A DNA stretch of 64,000 nt from Rossellomorea vietnamensis (GCF_008180415.1 NZ_VTEI01000014.1:1-64000), one strand, 5' to 3'. Numbered from the stretch's first letter, positions 8,811-18,445 are shown. Made by a program: numbers and translations. The notes: generated from the sequence alone by a model not told the origin.

Positions 8811-9434
8811 TTATTCATTTTCATCTGTATTGGAAACCCTTTTCTCAAAGTTCGATTCATTTACCTGGAAACCATAACCTGACATATAATAATACTTGGC
8901 GTCGGGATTATCGGCATCCTTCTCTGCTCGATTCTGCAACTCTTCCAAGAGCTCAAAATATTTTTTGGTATACCATCTGAAATTCTCTTCTGTCACCTTT
9001 GTTTCCCATGAGGTCGCAAGGATATTCCAGTCTGCGGGATCATTAGGGCCCGCTTCTTCAAACGCATCATTTGGAGCCTCCAGAAGCCTGGTCATGGTTC
9101 TATCCAACATCCCATAAAGCATTTGCCTCTTTGTATTGCTGATTTCCTCTTTATGGGGCATAAGGCTGGCATCCGGGTAAAATCCGCTGGCTACAGACTG
9201 ATAGAACTTTTGAATGATTCCATTCTTTTCTTCTGTCTTGACGATTTCAATCAATCCCAGCTTTTCCAGCTCACGAAGGTGATAATGAATTCTTGCCCGG
9301 GAAAGATCGAATACCTCTGACAGCTGCTGCCCAGTAAACGGGCTCTCCACCAGCCTCAACATCAACTTCACCCTGAATGGGTCACTTAAAGCTTTTAACT
9401 GATTGTAGTCCCTGATGATCATCATAGATTCCAA
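8811..9434 (-). CDS. ArsR-family winged-helix regulator
   Basis: A 207-residue protein with an N-terminal winged helix: LKALSDPFRVKLMLRLVESP, then helix-turn-helix FTGQQLSEVFDLSRARIHYHLRELEKLGLI (residues 30-60). The C-terminal half looks like an effector or dimer domain without clear metal-binding Cys. It starts with TTG after GGTGGTGAG. It sits directly upstream of the MFS exporter, so it most likely represses that gene and itself in response to an exported compound. Repeats such as GGTTAAATTAATTTTACTGG (9464-9487 region) in its own promoter support autoregulation. Confidence 0.85.
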   Translation of the reverse strand: MESMMIIRDYNQLKALSDPFRVKLMLRLVESPFTGQQLSEVFDLSRARIHYHLRELEKLGLIEIVKTEEKNGIIQKFYQSVASGFYPDASLMPHKEEISNTKRQMLYGMLDRTMTRLLEAPNDAFEEAGPNDPADWNILATSWETKVTEENFRWYTKKYFELLEELQNRAEKDADNPDAKYYYMSGYGFQVNESNFEKRVSNTDENE

Positions 9435-9569
9435 TTTTTCTCACCACCGTTTCATTTTTTAACTCGGTTAAATTAATTTTACTGGTTAAGTTTAATTTAT
9501 CAAACTTGGTAATCTTTGGCAATACCCATTTTCAACCATTTTTATAATTCGATTTCCATTCGGGATTGC

Positions 9570-9600
9570 AAAAAGGATGCCCCGTTAAGGACATCCTTTT
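9570..9600. terminator. gcv operon terminator
   Basis: AAAAGGATG and CATCCTTTT stem with inner CCCCGTTAAGG loop; T run on the minus strand after gcvPB, A run on the other side. Confidence 0.85.
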
Positions 9601-9604
9601 ACTG

Positions 9605-11068
9605 TTAACCTTCTCTTGTATATCGCAGCACAGGTTTACGTGCCGCAAGTGTTTCATCAAGACGCTTGATGACAGTCGTATGCGGTGCTTCCTGTACGAT
9701 CTCTGGATTTTCTTCTGCTTCTTTAGCAATTTGAATCATTGCATCGATAAAATCATCGATTGTTTCTTTGGACTCTGTTTCGGTCGGCTCAATCATCATA
9801 CATTCCTCTACATTCAATGGGAAGTAGATGGTTGGCGGATGATAGCCGAAATCAAGCAGGCGCTTGGCGATATCCAAGGTACGGACTCCCAATTTCTTCT
9901 GACGCTTTCCGCTGATGACAAATTCATGCTTGCAGTGACGATCGTACGGAAGATCAAAGTGCGGAGCCAGCCTTCTCATCATATAGTTGGCATTGATGAC
10001 TGCATTTTCCGTCACTGCCTTTAACCCGTCAGGACCCATTGTACGAATGTACGTATAGGCACGGACATTGATGCCGAAGTTGCCATAGTAAGGCTTCACA
10101 CGTCCGATTGACTGAGGACGGTCGTATTCAAAGGCGTATCCGTCTTCGCGCTTAACCAGGATAGGCTTAGGAAGATACGGGATTAAATCGGCTTTGACAC
10201 CAACAGGTCCGCTTCCAGGTCCGCCTCCTCCATGAGGTCCAGTAAATGTTTTATGAAGATTAAGGTGGACGACATCAAAGCCCATGTCTCCAGGACGTGC
10301 TTTCGACATAACCGCGTTAAGATTGGCGCCGTCATAATACAGCTTTCCGCCGGCCTGATGGACAATCGCAGCCATTTCCAAAATATTTTCTTCAAACAAG
10401 CCCAATGTATTAGGGTTCGTAAGCATTAGAGCGGCTGTATCATCACCTACAACACGTTTAAGGTCTTCCATATCAACCAATCCGTTATCGTCGGATTTCA
10501 CCGTAACTGTTTCAAATCCTGCCACGGTTGCGGAAGCAGGGTTCGTTCCATGAGCAGAATCTGGAACGATGACTTTCGTACGTTTTGTATCTCCATTTGC
10601 TTCGTGGTAGGCACGGATCATCATCAATCCTGTCCATTCCCCGTGAGCACCTGCCGCAGGTTGAAGAGTCACTTCATCCATTCCAGTAATTTCTTTTAAA
10701 TGTTCCTGCAGGTCGAACATCAACTCCAATGCTCCTTGAACACCTTCTGTCTCCTGTAGAGGGTGAAGATGGGCAAAGCCGTTGAACCTGGCTACATTTT
10801 CATTGATTTTCGGATTGTATTTCATGGTACATGAACCTAACGGATAAAAACCGGAGTCCACCCCATGATTGCGCTTGGACAAGGCAGTGTAGTGACGCAT
10901 GATATCCAGTTCAGAAACTTCCGGAAGTTCCGGTGCTTCTTCACGTGTGTATCCTGCAGGAATCAGTTGAGACAAGTCTACTTGCGGAACATCCATTTCA
11001 GGAAGGCTGAAGCCGGTACGTCCTTCTTTTGATAATTCAAAAATGAGAGGCTGATCGTTCTTATTCAT
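9605..11068 (-). CDS. gcvPB: Glycine dehydrogenase (decarboxylating) subunit 2
   Basis: The 487-residue C-terminal half of the P protein of glycine cleavage, which with GcvPA decarboxylates glycine and passes the aminomethyl group to lipoyl-GcvH. It carries the PLP lysine in HLNLHKTFTGPHGGGGPG. I start it at ATG 11068 after GGGGGATTATC, overlapping the end of gcvPA by eight bases, a sign of translational coupling. The split into two subunits is normal in Bacillus. Expression depends on the glycine riboswitch ahead of gcvT. Confidence 0.96.
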   Translation of the reverse strand: MNKNDQPLIFELSKEGRTGFSLPEMDVPQVDLSQLIPAGYTREEAPELPEVSELDIMRHYTALSKRNHGVDSGFYPLGSCTMKYNPKINENVARFNGFAHLHPLQETEGVQGALELMFDLQEHLKEITGMDEVTLQPAAGAHGEWTGLMMIRAYHEANGDTKRTKVIVPDSAHGTNPASATVAGFETVTVKSDDNGLVDMEDLKRVVGDDTAALMLTNPNTLGLFEENILEMAAIVHQAGGKLYYDGANLNAVMSKARPGDMGFDVVHLNLHKTFTGPHGGGGPGSGPVGVKADLIPYLPKPILVKREDGYAFEYDRPQSIGRVKPYYGNFGINVRAYTYIRTMGPDGLKAVTENAVINANYMMRRLAPHFDLPYDRHCKHEFVISGKRQKKLGVRTLDIAKRLLDFGYHPPTIYFPLNVEECMMIEPTETESKETIDDFIDAMIQIAKEAEENPEIVQEAPHTTVIKRLDETLAARKPVLRYTREG

Positions 11069-12407
11069 GATAATCCCCCAATTCTTTAGCAAATGTATCG
11101 ATTTCTTCTTTTGTGCGAAGTTCTGTAACCGCTACAAGCATATGCTGATTTAGATCGGAATCGACAAGACCAAGGTCATATCCTCCGATGATTCCTTTTT
11201 GAAGCAGAGCTGAATTAATTTCTTTTACAGGCCGGCTGGTTTTAATGACAAATTCATTGAAGGAAGGACCTTCGAATGCAGCCTCCACACCATTTTGTTT
11301 AAGGGCTTCCTTAGCATAATGAGCCTTTTGGATATTCTGGACTGCCATTTCTTTAACCCCATTCTTACCAAGAGCCGTCATTGCAACGGAAGCAGCAAGG
11401 GCATTAAGGGCCTGGTTCGAACAAATATTGGAAGTCGCTTTGTCACGACGGATATGCTGTTCGCGCGCTTGGAGAGTCAAGACGAATCCTCGCTGGCCAT
11501 CCTCATCAACAGTCTGTCCGACCAGGCGGCCAGGAACCTTACGCATTAGTTTCTTCGTTACAGCGAAATATCCGCAGTGCGGTCCCCCGAACGCTGTCGG
11601 AATTCCAAACGGCTGTGCATCACCAATCACAATATCAGCACCCAACTTTCCAGGAGGCGTCAGCACGCCAAGCGCCAATGGATTAGATGACACAACAAAC
11701 ATCGCTTTCTTGTCATGTACGATGCCCTCAAGCTTCGCTAATTCTTCAATTCTTCCAAAGAAATTAGGATATTGAACAATGACAGCTGCGATTTCATCAG
11801 ACATCATTTCTTCTAAAGCTGCCGTGTCCGTCACACCATCTTTATGAGGAATTTCAACTACTTCAATATATTGTCCTTTCGCATAAGCACGCAGGACATC
11901 TCTTGATTCAGGATGGACTGTACTTGAAACAAGAACCTTCTTCCGCTTTGTCTGGCCTGCGCTCAGCATCGCCGCTTCAGCAAGCGCCGTACCGCCGTCA
12001 TACATGGAGGAGTTAGCTACGTCCATGCCAGTCAATTCACAAATCATTGTCTGGAATTCAAAGATTGCCTGCAGTTCCCCTTGAGAGATTTCCGGCTGAT
12101 ATGGTGTATAGGCAGTGTAGAACTCCGAACGTGACAATACATGATCCACAATAACAGGCATGTAGTGGTCATAAACCCCTGCACCAATGAAAGAAGTATG
12201 AGAGCGCAAATCCGCATTCTTTGAAGCCATCCGGCTTAACTCTTTCATCAAGGTCGTCTCAGGTTCCGCTTTCTTAATGTTATATTCCCCTTTAAACCTT
12301 ACTTTTTCAGGAATATCTTCAAACAGCTCATCAACCGAGCTGACTCCAATCGTGTCCAGCATTTCCTTTTGATCTTGTTCTGTCATCGGCAAATAACGAT
12401 GTTTCAT
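11061..12407 (-). CDS. gcvPA: Glycine dehydrogenase (decarboxylating) subunit 1
   Basis: The 448-residue N-terminal half of P protein. MKHRYLPMTEQDQKEML opens it after GGGAGGGG. Family blocks include FIGAGVYDHYMPVIVDH, YTPYQPEISQGELQAIFEFQ and SMYDGGTALAEA. This half has the PLP-fold but lacks the PLP lysine, which lies in GcvPB. It lies 17 bp after gcvT in one operon. Confidence 0.96.
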   Translation of the reverse strand: MKHRYLPMTEQDQKEMLDTIGVSSVDELFEDIPEKVRFKGEYNIKKAEPETTLMKELSRMASKNADLRSHTSFIGAGVYDHYMPVIVDHVLSRSEFYTAYTPYQPEISQGELQAIFEFQTMICELTGMDVANSSMYDGGTALAEAAMLSAGQTKRKKVLVSSTVHPESRDVLRAYAKGQYIEVVEIPHKDGVTDTAALEEMMSDEIAAVIVQYPNFFGRIEELAKLEGIVHDKKAMFVVSSNPLALGVLTPPGKLGADIVIGDAQPFGIPTAFGGPHCGYFAVTKKLMRKVPGRLVGQTVDEDGQRGFVLTLQAREQHIRRDKATSNICSNQALNALAASVAMTALGKNGVKEMAVQNIQKAHYAKEALKQNGVEAAFEGPSFNEFVIKTSRPVKEINSALLQKGIIGGYDLGLVDSDLNQHMLVAVTELRTKEEIDTFAKELGDYHE

Positions 12408-12424
12408 AAGGAATCCCCTCCCTG

Positions 12425-13531
12425 CTACTTCTTTGGTCTTTTATAGAATGGTGTAGGCACTACTTTAGCTTTAAGTTTCTTATTGCGAATCTCAACAAAT
12501 ACCTCTGTATCAAGGCCGCTGTATTCGGACTTAATGAGAGCAAGCCCGATATTCTTTTTAAGTGTAGGAGACTGTGTACCTGTCGTAACTTCGCCGATCT
12601 CTTCGTCATTGGCGTAGACTTTATAACCATGGCGGGGAATTCCGCGCTCAAGCATTTCAACCCCTGCAAGTTTTCGGGGAGCGCCCTCTTTTTTATGTTG
12701 AGCCAATGTTTCTTTTCCAAAGAAATCGGCTTCTTTATCAACTTTCACAGCGAAACCGATGCCTGCTTCTATCGGAGTGATATCCGCAGAGAGTTCTTGT
12801 CCATAAAGGGCAAGGTTCGCTTCAAAACGAAGAGTATCACGAGCACCGAGGCCGCATGGAAGGATACCTTCAGGCTCGCCTGCTTCCAGGATCGCTTTCC
12901 ATAGATCTGAAGCGCTTCCGGCTGCACAATAGATTTCAAATCCATCTTCACCTGTATAACCTGTTCTTGAAACAAGTGCCTTGATGCCGTTTAAGTCTAC
13001 TTCATTTTGGAATTTAAAGAATCCGATATCACTTAAGGTCGTGTCTTTGGCCACCCTTTGCAGAATTTGTTCTGCCAGCGGTCCTTGTATTGCTAACTGG
13101 GCATATTCTTCAGATAAATTTTTCAGTTCGGCATTTTCTTCAGAATGATCCAGAAGCCACTTATAGTCTTTTTCAATATTGGAGGCATTGACAACCAGGA
13201 GATAATGGTGATCCTCGATTTTATAAACCAGCAGATCATCAACGGTTCCCCCGTTTTCATAGCACATGGCTGTATACTGTGCACCCCCGTTTTTGATGCG
13301 TGAAATATCATTTGTCATCATTTTTTGAAGATAATCGAGTGAACCGCTGCCTTTGACTTCAATCTCTCCCATATGAGATACATCAAACAAGCCGGCTTTG
13401 GTGCGCACCGCTTCATGTTCTTCTTTGATGCTTGAGAATTGGACAGGCAGCTCCCATCCGCCAAAATCGATGCACTTCCCGCCATTTTCTTTGTAGACTT
13501 GGAATAAAGGCGTTCGTTTCAATTCTGCCAT
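12425..13531 (-). CDS. gcvT: Aminomethyltransferase GcvT
   Basis: T protein of glycine cleavage, 368 residues. It releases ammonia from aminomethyl-GcvH and forms methylene-tetrahydrofolate. Visible motifs: FDVSHMGEIEVKG, the folate-site Asp-rich MTNDISRI region, and RTGYTGEDGFEIY. The start at 13531 (MAELKRTP) follows AAAGGGGGAAATATA; an in-frame extension upstream lies in the leader and is not coding. First gene of gcvT-gcvPA-gcvPB. Confidence 0.96.
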   Translation of the reverse strand: MAELKRTPLFQVYKENGGKCIDFGGWELPVQFSSIKEEHEAVRTKAGLFDVSHMGEIEVKGSGSLDYLQKMMTNDISRIKNGGAQYTAMCYENGGTVDDLLVYKIEDHHYLLVVNASNIEKDYKWLLDHSEENAELKNLSEEYAQLAIQGPLAEQILQRVAKDTTLSDIGFFKFQNEVDLNGIKALVSRTGYTGEDGFEIYCAAGSASDLWKAILEAGEPEGILPCGLGARDTLRFEANLALYGQELSADITPIEAGIGFAVKVDKEADFFGKETLAQHKKEGAPRKLAGVEMLERGIPRHGYKVYANDEEIGEVTTGTQSPTLKKNIGLALIKSEYSGLDTEVFVEIRNKKLKAKVVPTPFYKRPKK

Positions 13532-13618
13532 TATATTTCCCCCTTTGCCTGATATCTTCATTCTACGAACCTTCTTTACTAGTCCCGACCGGTTAACAAG
13601 AGATGTCATTCAAACACA

Positions 13619-13661
13619 CAAAAAAGGACAGAAAAACCCCTGTTAAGAGATCCTCTGTCCT
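13619..13661 (-). terminator. Riboswitch expression platform (terminator)
   Basis: GGACAG at the 3' end of the second aptamer pairs with CTGTCC before a T run, enclosing GATCTCTTAACAGGGG. Glycine binding should keep the left arm in the aptamer and allow read-through. Confidence 0.8.
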
Positions 13662-13832
13662 TTCACCTGAAAGTTTACCATCTTGATGGCTTTCTTCGTG
13701 GGTGGCTTCGTAAAACTGAAACACTCTCCAGAGATGCGTCCGGCAAGAGTCTTTTTGCCTGAGAGATTCACAAGAAATTTGCTTGCTCCTTCGGCGCTGT
13801 CATCCAACAGTCTCTCCTCTTGCTTTCATTCG
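13645..13832 (-). promoter_or_regulatory. Tandem glycine riboswitch
   Basis: On the minus strand two aptamers follow each other: GGAGAGACTG ... GCGCCGAAGGAGCAAGC ... AATCTCTCAGGCAAAAAGAC, then TTGCCGGACGCATCTCTGGAGAG ... AAACTTTCAGGTGAAAGGACAGAG. This is the classic arrangement upstream of gcvT in Bacillus, where it turns on glycine breakdown when glycine is high. A terminator follows. The remainder of the gap up to yqhH holds divergent promoters that I cannot place with certainty. Confidence 0.95.
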
Positions 13833-14000
13833 CCAATATTCATTGAATAAATTGGTCATACTAACAATATAAAGAATTCTGCTCGAAATAGAATGTTCGG
13901 TTTTTTACAAATTTCTAAACTTTAAAAATCTACTTACATCCTATCATTAACGAAGCATTTTCGGCAATCATTTTTATGATTAAAATAAGGAGTTGTTTTT

Positions 14001-15698
14001 ATGGACGTAGAAGTACTATTCGATGACAGCTGGAGCAGGGAATTCGAATCCCGCATCGAGAAGGACGGCCCCTGGTCAGATTGGGACCTGTTCAAGCTGG
14101 CCGTAGAGGTCGAGGAACATACCGTCATTCCGAACTTTGAAGGGCTGCAGGCACCGAAACATTTGTCTAACCTTACTCCCCTTCCCCATCAGCTTGAAGT
14201 TGCCAGACAAGTTGTAGAGTCCATGAATGGAAAAGCGATATTAGCAGATGAAGTCGGACTTGGAAAAACAATAGAAGCCGGATTGATTTTAAAAGAATAC
14301 ATGATTCGAGGACTGGTGAAGAAAGTATTGATCCTCGTTCCAGCGTCACTTGTTTCTCAATGGGCTATTGAACTGAATTCAAAATTTTTCATCCCGGCTG
14401 TAGCTCAAAAGAAAAGTTATGTCTGGGATCAATGCGATATCGTCATCTCTTCTATTGACACAGCCAAAAGGAGTCCCCACAGAGAGAAGGTTTATGATCA
14501 GGACTACGACCTCGTGATCATCGATGAGGCACATAAACTAAAAAACCATAAAACGAAAAACTACGAATTTGTTCAAAATCTGAAGAAGAAATTCTGCCTT
14601 CTTCTGACGGCTACGCCTATTCAGAATCGGGTAGAAGAGATTTTCCATCTTGTCTCTCTTTTAAAGCCGGGGCACCTCGGAAACGAATCCGGTTTTTCCG
14701 AAAAGTATAAAAAAGGCTCCCGATCTGTGGGCAATGATGCTCACCTGAAGGAATTGGTCAATAAAGTGATGATCCGCAACCGCAGAAGCGATACGGGCAT
14801 CGAATGGACCAAACGGCATGTCAAAACCGTCCTCATTGATTTCACTGAGCAGGAAAGAGATCTTTATGACAGCTTTAATATGCTTAAGGGGCCGTATGAT
14901 GAATGGGTATCAAGTTCCTTTTCCCTGTTGACTCTGCAAAGAGAGGCGTGCAGCAGCCGGGAAGCGGTGTTCTATACACTGAAAAATATGCTCGAACGCC
15001 AAGAGCAGCCCTCCCCCATTCTCACTCAAAGGGTCAATGAGCTGATGAAAAAGGTCGAACAGGTTCAATCCAATTCCAAGGCACAAGAGGCGCTTAAAAT
15101 CATACAATCTGTCAACGATAAGGTCATCATCTTTACTGAATACCGTGCCACACAACTGTATCTACAATGGTTTCTCAAGCAGCACGGTATTACCTCGGTT
15201 CCATTCAGGGGCGGTTTTAAAAGAGGGAAGAAAGACTGGATGCGGGAGTTGTTTAAAAACCATGCACAAGTATTGATAGCAACAGAAGCCGGCGGTGAAG
15301 GAATCAACCTTCAATTCTGCCACCATATCATCAACTTTGACCTGCCCTGGAATCCAATGAGGCTGGAACAAAGAATCGGCAGGGTCCACAGGCTCGGCCA
15401 GACAGAAGATGTCCATATTTATAATTTTGCAACGAAGAATACAGTCGAGGAGCATATTTTGAAGCTGCTCTATGAAAAAATTACTCTTTTTGAAAAAGTT
15501 ATCGGTCAGCTCGATGACATCCTGACAAAACTTGATTTCGGGAAATTTGAGGAGCACATGGAGGATATCTTCACCAAGTCTCGATCACAAGGAGAAATGA
15601 AAATCAAGATGGATAATTTGTCGGCAATGATTCAATTCGCGGAAACGATGAAGGAGGAGCAGGAAAATGCAGCAAAACGAAATTCATCAATTTCTTGA
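14001..15698 (+). CDS. yqhH: SNF2-family helicase-like ATPase YqhH
   Basis: A 565-residue superfamily 2 ATPase of the SNF2/RapA group. Walker A is in ADEVGLGKTIEAG (residues 78-90), the Walker B box is DEAH in IIDEAHKLKN, motif III is LLTATPIQN, and motif VI is QRIGRVHRLGQ. It lacks extra accessory domains and so resembles a compact remodeller acting on DNA-protein complexes. Start follows AAGGAG. It overlaps yqhG by 32 bp, and both match their B. subtilis partners in length and order, divergent from gcvT. Role unknown. Confidence 0.93.
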   Translation: MDVEVLFDDSWSREFESRIEKDGPWSDWDLFKLAVEVEEHTVIPNFEGLQAPKHLSNLTPLPHQLEVARQVVESMNGKAILADEVGLGKTIEAGLILKEYMIRGLVKKVLILVPASLVSQWAIELNSKFFIPAVAQKKSYVWDQCDIVISSIDTAKRSPHREKVYDQDYDLVIIDEAHKLKNHKTKNYEFVQNLKKKFCLLLTATPIQNRVEEIFHLVSLLKPGHLGNESGFSEKYKKGSRSVGNDAHLKELVNKVMIRNRRSDTGIEWTKRHVKTVLIDFTEQERDLYDSFNMLKGPYDEWVSSSFSLLTLQREACSSREAVFYTLKNMLERQEQPSPILTQRVNELMKKVEQVQSNSKAQEALKIIQSVNDKVIIFTEYRATQLYLQWFLKQHGITSVPFRGGFKRGKKDWMRELFKNHAQVLIATEAGGEGINLQFCHHIINFDLPWNPMRLEQRIGRVHRLGQTEDVHIYNFATKNTVEEHILKLLYEKITLFEKVIGQLDDILTKLDFGKFEEHMEDIFTKSRSQGEMKIKMDNLSAMIQFAETMKEEQENAAKRNSSIS

Positions 15699-16452
15699 GA
15701 GATACTTCACAGCCAATGAATGCCAGATAGTTGAAAACCATCCAGGCTATATGAACGTTCAACTTACGATTGATATGGACAAAGAGTTGATGAACCGCCC
15801 GTTTTATTGGCATTACCTGGAGAAGACCGGCGGGGTTCCCAACCCGATGAGACTTTGCTTGATTACCAACAAGGACAGGGCACCAGAGACGATCAAAGGC
15901 GAGGTGCTCCATTTCGGCTCTCCCCGCCTTCACCAAATTTTCCGCTCGGCCCGGCAGCTGGCGAGCTACACCCGCCTTTACGAAAGCAGGGCCGCTGTTC
16001 CGGGAAAACAAACACCCTTGCATCCTTGGCTGGGTTTAAATATCAAAATTTCCTATCAATGCGATCTCAAAAAAGACCTACTGAAATCAATAGGGTTAAA
16101 TCTGATCAACGGAGCCATGCAGGAGAACTTCCACAGAGAACTCATGAAAAAAAACCTGACTCCTAAAATACCTGATTTCTCCTTCACCCTGACGCCGATC
16201 ATCAAACCAGCCAGCGGAATTGCGAGGATCCGTTCTCAGATCCAGAGAGAACTTCTCTCGCAGCCGACAGACTGGGCGGAATCAGCAAGAAAACGCTGGC
16301 AGGAAGATTTAGATTTGCTGGATCAATTCTATGATGGGCTGGAAGAAAAACCAGAGTCCTATTATGTTGAAAAGCAGGCACTTTCTGAACAATACGAACC
16401 CAAAATAAATGTGGAGATTATTAACGGAGGACTGTTTTATCTTCACCAATAA
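15667..16452 (+). CDS. yqhG: YqhG family protein
   Basis: A 261-residue soluble protein with no catalytic motif I can recognise. The start ATG follows GAAGGAGGAG inside the end of yqhH, so the two are translated together. Length and order match B. subtilis YqhG. It is likely a partner of the YqhH ATPase; this is inference from the conserved pairing. Confidence 0.9.
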   Translation: MQQNEIHQFLERYFTANECQIVENHPGYMNVQLTIDMDKELMNRPFYWHYLEKTGGVPNPMRLCLITNKDRAPETIKGEVLHFGSPRLHQIFRSARQLASYTRLYESRAAVPGKQTPLHPWLGLNIKISYQCDLKKDLLKSIGLNLINGAMQENFHRELMKKNLTPKIPDFSFTLTPIIKPASGIARIRSQIQRELLSQPTDWAESARKRWQEDLDLLDQFYDGLEEKPESYYVEKQALSEQYEPKINVEIINGGLFYLHQ

Positions 16453-16458
16453 AGTACA

Positions 16459-16857
16459 AAAGCGCAAGCGCCTTGTCCAGCCCCGACAGGCAAATGTTCC
16501 TCAGAGAAAAAAGGCGCACTATCCTTTTATTCTCTGAGGGTTATTTGACCCCGAGGGGCTAGGCGCTGAAGCTGGACGGATCAAAAGCGCAAGCGCCTCG
16601 ATCAGCCCCGACAGGCAAATGTTCCTCAGAGAAAAAAGGCGCACTATCCTTTTATTCTCTGAGGGTTATTTGACCCCGAGGGGCTAGGCGCTGAAGCTGG
16701 ACGGATCAAAAGCGCAAGCGCCTCGATCAGCCCCGACAGGCAAATGTTCCTCAGAGAAAAAAGGCGCACTATCCTTTTATTCTCTGAGGGTTATTTGACC
16801 CCGAGGGGCTAAGTCCGTTCCAGTGGGTACGGACCCTCAGGCGCTGAAGCTGGACGT
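16459..16857 (+). repeat. Three tandem copies of a 125-bp hairpin repeat
   Basis: Copies begin at 16461, 16586 and 16711. Each starts AGCGCAAGCGCCT and ends AGGCGCTGAAGCTGGACG, and inner arms CTCAGAGAA/TTCTCTGAG and CAGCCCC/GGGGCTA also pair, giving one long hairpin. Copies 1 and 2 are nearly identical; copy 3 has a 30-bp insertion (16810-16839) in which GTCCGT and ACGGAC pair. A related copy lies at 7114-7232. This kind of repeat is common between genes in Bacillaceae. It fills the 500-bp gap between yqhG and yqzE. Confidence 0.9.
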
Positions 16858-16913
16858 GGATAATATATCTATTAGTTATCAACAGAAGGTGATTTTATAA
16901 TTTTCTATACAAC

Positions 16914-16956
16914 AAAAAAACGGGATGGAAACGTTACGTTTCTAATCCCGTTTTTT
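16914..16956. terminator. Bidirectional terminator between yqhG and yqzE
   Basis: CGGGAT...AAACGT / ACGTTT...ATCCCG stem with A run before and T run after. It ends the aroK-yqzE side and may end yqhG transcription. Confidence 0.9.
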
Positions 16957-17132
16957 CACTTCTTCTTAAAGAAAAACATTAATGCATAGGGGATGACACC
17001 AAACCAGCGGAACAAAAAGGACTGCTTTTCTGTTTTCCGGAGTTCCTTAATGGATTTTCTTTCCTGCGGTGTTTTCTCAAAGTGCCGGACTGCTGTTTGG
17101 GTCATATATTTCACGTAGTCATTGATTGACAT
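16956..17132 (-). CDS. yqzE: YqzE-like small protein
   Basis: A 58-residue basic protein beginning MSINDYVKYMTQTAV and ending in a hydrophobic segment WFGVIPYALMFFFKKK, probably one membrane anchor. YqzE is the small gene next to the comG operon in Bacillus. I start at 17132 because GGTGG precedes it; four more codons upstream are possible. Function unknown. Confidence 0.85.
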   Translation of the reverse strand: MSINDYVKYMTQTAVRHFEKTPQERKSIKELRKTEKQSFLFRWFGVIPYALMFFFKKK

Positions 17133-17177
17133 TGATTCCACCATCCTTCAGGCTTCATCAATAGTGTCACCACGTGT

Positions 17178-17675
17178 CTATAACTTTAAACCAGCCAGTA
17201 TTTTTTTTACAGTTTCTTCAATGGTTAATCCTGCTGTCTCGATCTTCAAATCTGAGGAAGATTGATAGAGAGGCATTCTTTTTTCATAGAGTGCCTTCAA
17301 TCCATCCATTCCCTTCTCCTTGACCAGCGGCCGAGTAGTATCGCCGGCAATCCGCCTCACTGTCTCTTCAAAGCTGCAATTCAGCCAAATGACCTTTCCT
17401 TTGTTCTTCATCAGATCACGGTTGACTTTTCGTTCTGCCATTCCTCCTCCGGTCATGACTATACTCCATTTTCCACCCTTCAGCTCCTTGAGGATCTCTG
17501 TCTCCATCTCTCTGAATCTATTCTCGCCGTACCGGGCGAAAATCTCTCCAATGGTCATTTTATACTTCTCTTCAATCAACTGATCACTATCCAAACAGTC
17601 ATTATTTAATTCTTTTGCCAGCTCTCTCCCTATTGTGGATTTGCCTGATCCCATAAATCCTATTAAAAAAATCAT
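17178..17675 (-). CDS. aroK: Shikimate kinase AroK
   Basis: A 165-residue P-loop kinase that phosphorylates shikimate in aromatic amino acid synthesis. Walker A is GFMGSGKS near residue 6; the shikimate-binding DSDQLIEEK, RFREMET and TGGGM blocks follow, and the lid has TRPLV. The start (MIFLIGF) follows AGGGATGAG; an upstream extension reads through comGG. It nearly abuts comGG and so can be co-transcribed with the competence operon. Confidence 0.94.
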   Translation of the reverse strand: MIFLIGFMGSGKSTIGRELAKELNNDCLDSDQLIEEKYKMTIGEIFARYGENRFREMETEILKELKGGKWSIVMTGGGMAERKVNRDLMKNKGKVIWLNCSFEETVRRIAGDTTRPLVKEKGMDGLKALYEKRMPLYQSSSDLKIETAGLTIEETVKKILAGLKL

Positions 17676-17676
17676 C

Positions 17677-18036
17677 TCATCCCTGCTCCCAATCAAGAAT
17701 TTCTTTAGTATCACTCCGGTAAGTCACCATAACCGGTTTACCTATCTTTTCATCCGTTTCAAGGGTAAGTGTTATTATGCCCACACTCCCCTCTTCTACT
17801 GCCTTATACCGTACTATACCATCCGGATACACAGAAAAACCATCCATTGAGTTCTCTTCATCTAAAAGCTTTTCTACGGTGTAAAGCACCATACTCTCTC
17901 TTTTATAACCAGATTCCATCACATCCAGGTAAGAATATCTGGAGATGAATATTGAAGCTGAGCTTACGGAGAAAACCAAAATCGCCGCTGTCAGCAGCAT
18001 GGCAAAAGGCAGTATATAACCTTTTTCACTTAGCAT
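17677..18036 (-). CDS. comGG: Competence pseudopilus protein ComGG
   Basis: 119 residues with an N-terminal hydrophobic helix (YILPFAMLLTAAILVFSVSSA) and a poorly conserved rest. ComGG is a minor pseudopilin needed for DNA uptake. It has no normal prepilin peptidase site, which is also true for B. subtilis ComGG. Called mainly from its position as last comG gene and its length (124 in B. subtilis). Confidence 0.88.
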   Translation of the reverse strand: MLSEKGYILPFAMLLTAAILVFSVSSASIFISRYSYLDVMESGYKRESMVLYTVEKLLDEENSMDGFSVYPDGIVRYKAVEEGSVGIITLTLETDEKIGKPVMVTYRSDTKEILDWEQG

Positions 18037-18445
18037 AGGTAAAGAACCTCCCCGTCCATTGAAGTTCTCCTTCATAAACCACTGCTATCTCAATTCCATT
18101 CGCATGAGAAGAAAGCTTGGTTTCCTGTACGGGTCCCAGAACAAGTTCATGCCCTCTCTTGTTCACCCTCCGCCTTAGAAAATCACCATATCTTTCGTAT
18201 AAAATCTCTTCACCACTTTTAGTAAATGCAATAGATGTATCCGTCACCTTAATATTCTCAGCCCCCCGGAATTCCTGTCTGAATTGCTGGCTGAACAGGT
18301 TCCATTCATATTCTTTGGAAGGGGCCAGCTCATCCTCCACAAATAGTACCCCATTCATGATCACAGGCACACAGGCTGCGGCCAGCAAAAAGATAGAAAG
18401 CGTAAAAACAGCGTGAAGGAGAGTATATCCATTTTGGCCTCTCAA
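18026..18445 (-). CDS. comGF: Competence protein ComGF
   Basis: 139 residues with a pseudopilin-like start: GYTLLHAVFTLSIFLLAAACVP is one membrane helix, then an exposed domain with QQFRQEFRGAENIKV typical of ComGF. It acts in the competence pseudopilus. The gene overlaps comGE and comGG. Confidence 0.9.
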   Translation of the reverse strand: MRGQNGYTLLHAVFTLSIFLLAAACVPVIMNGVLFVEDELAPSKEYEWNLFSQQFRQEFRGAENIKVTDTSIAFTKSGEEILYERYGDFLRRRVNKRGHELVLGPVQETKLSSHANGIEIAVVYEGELQWTGRFFTYAK

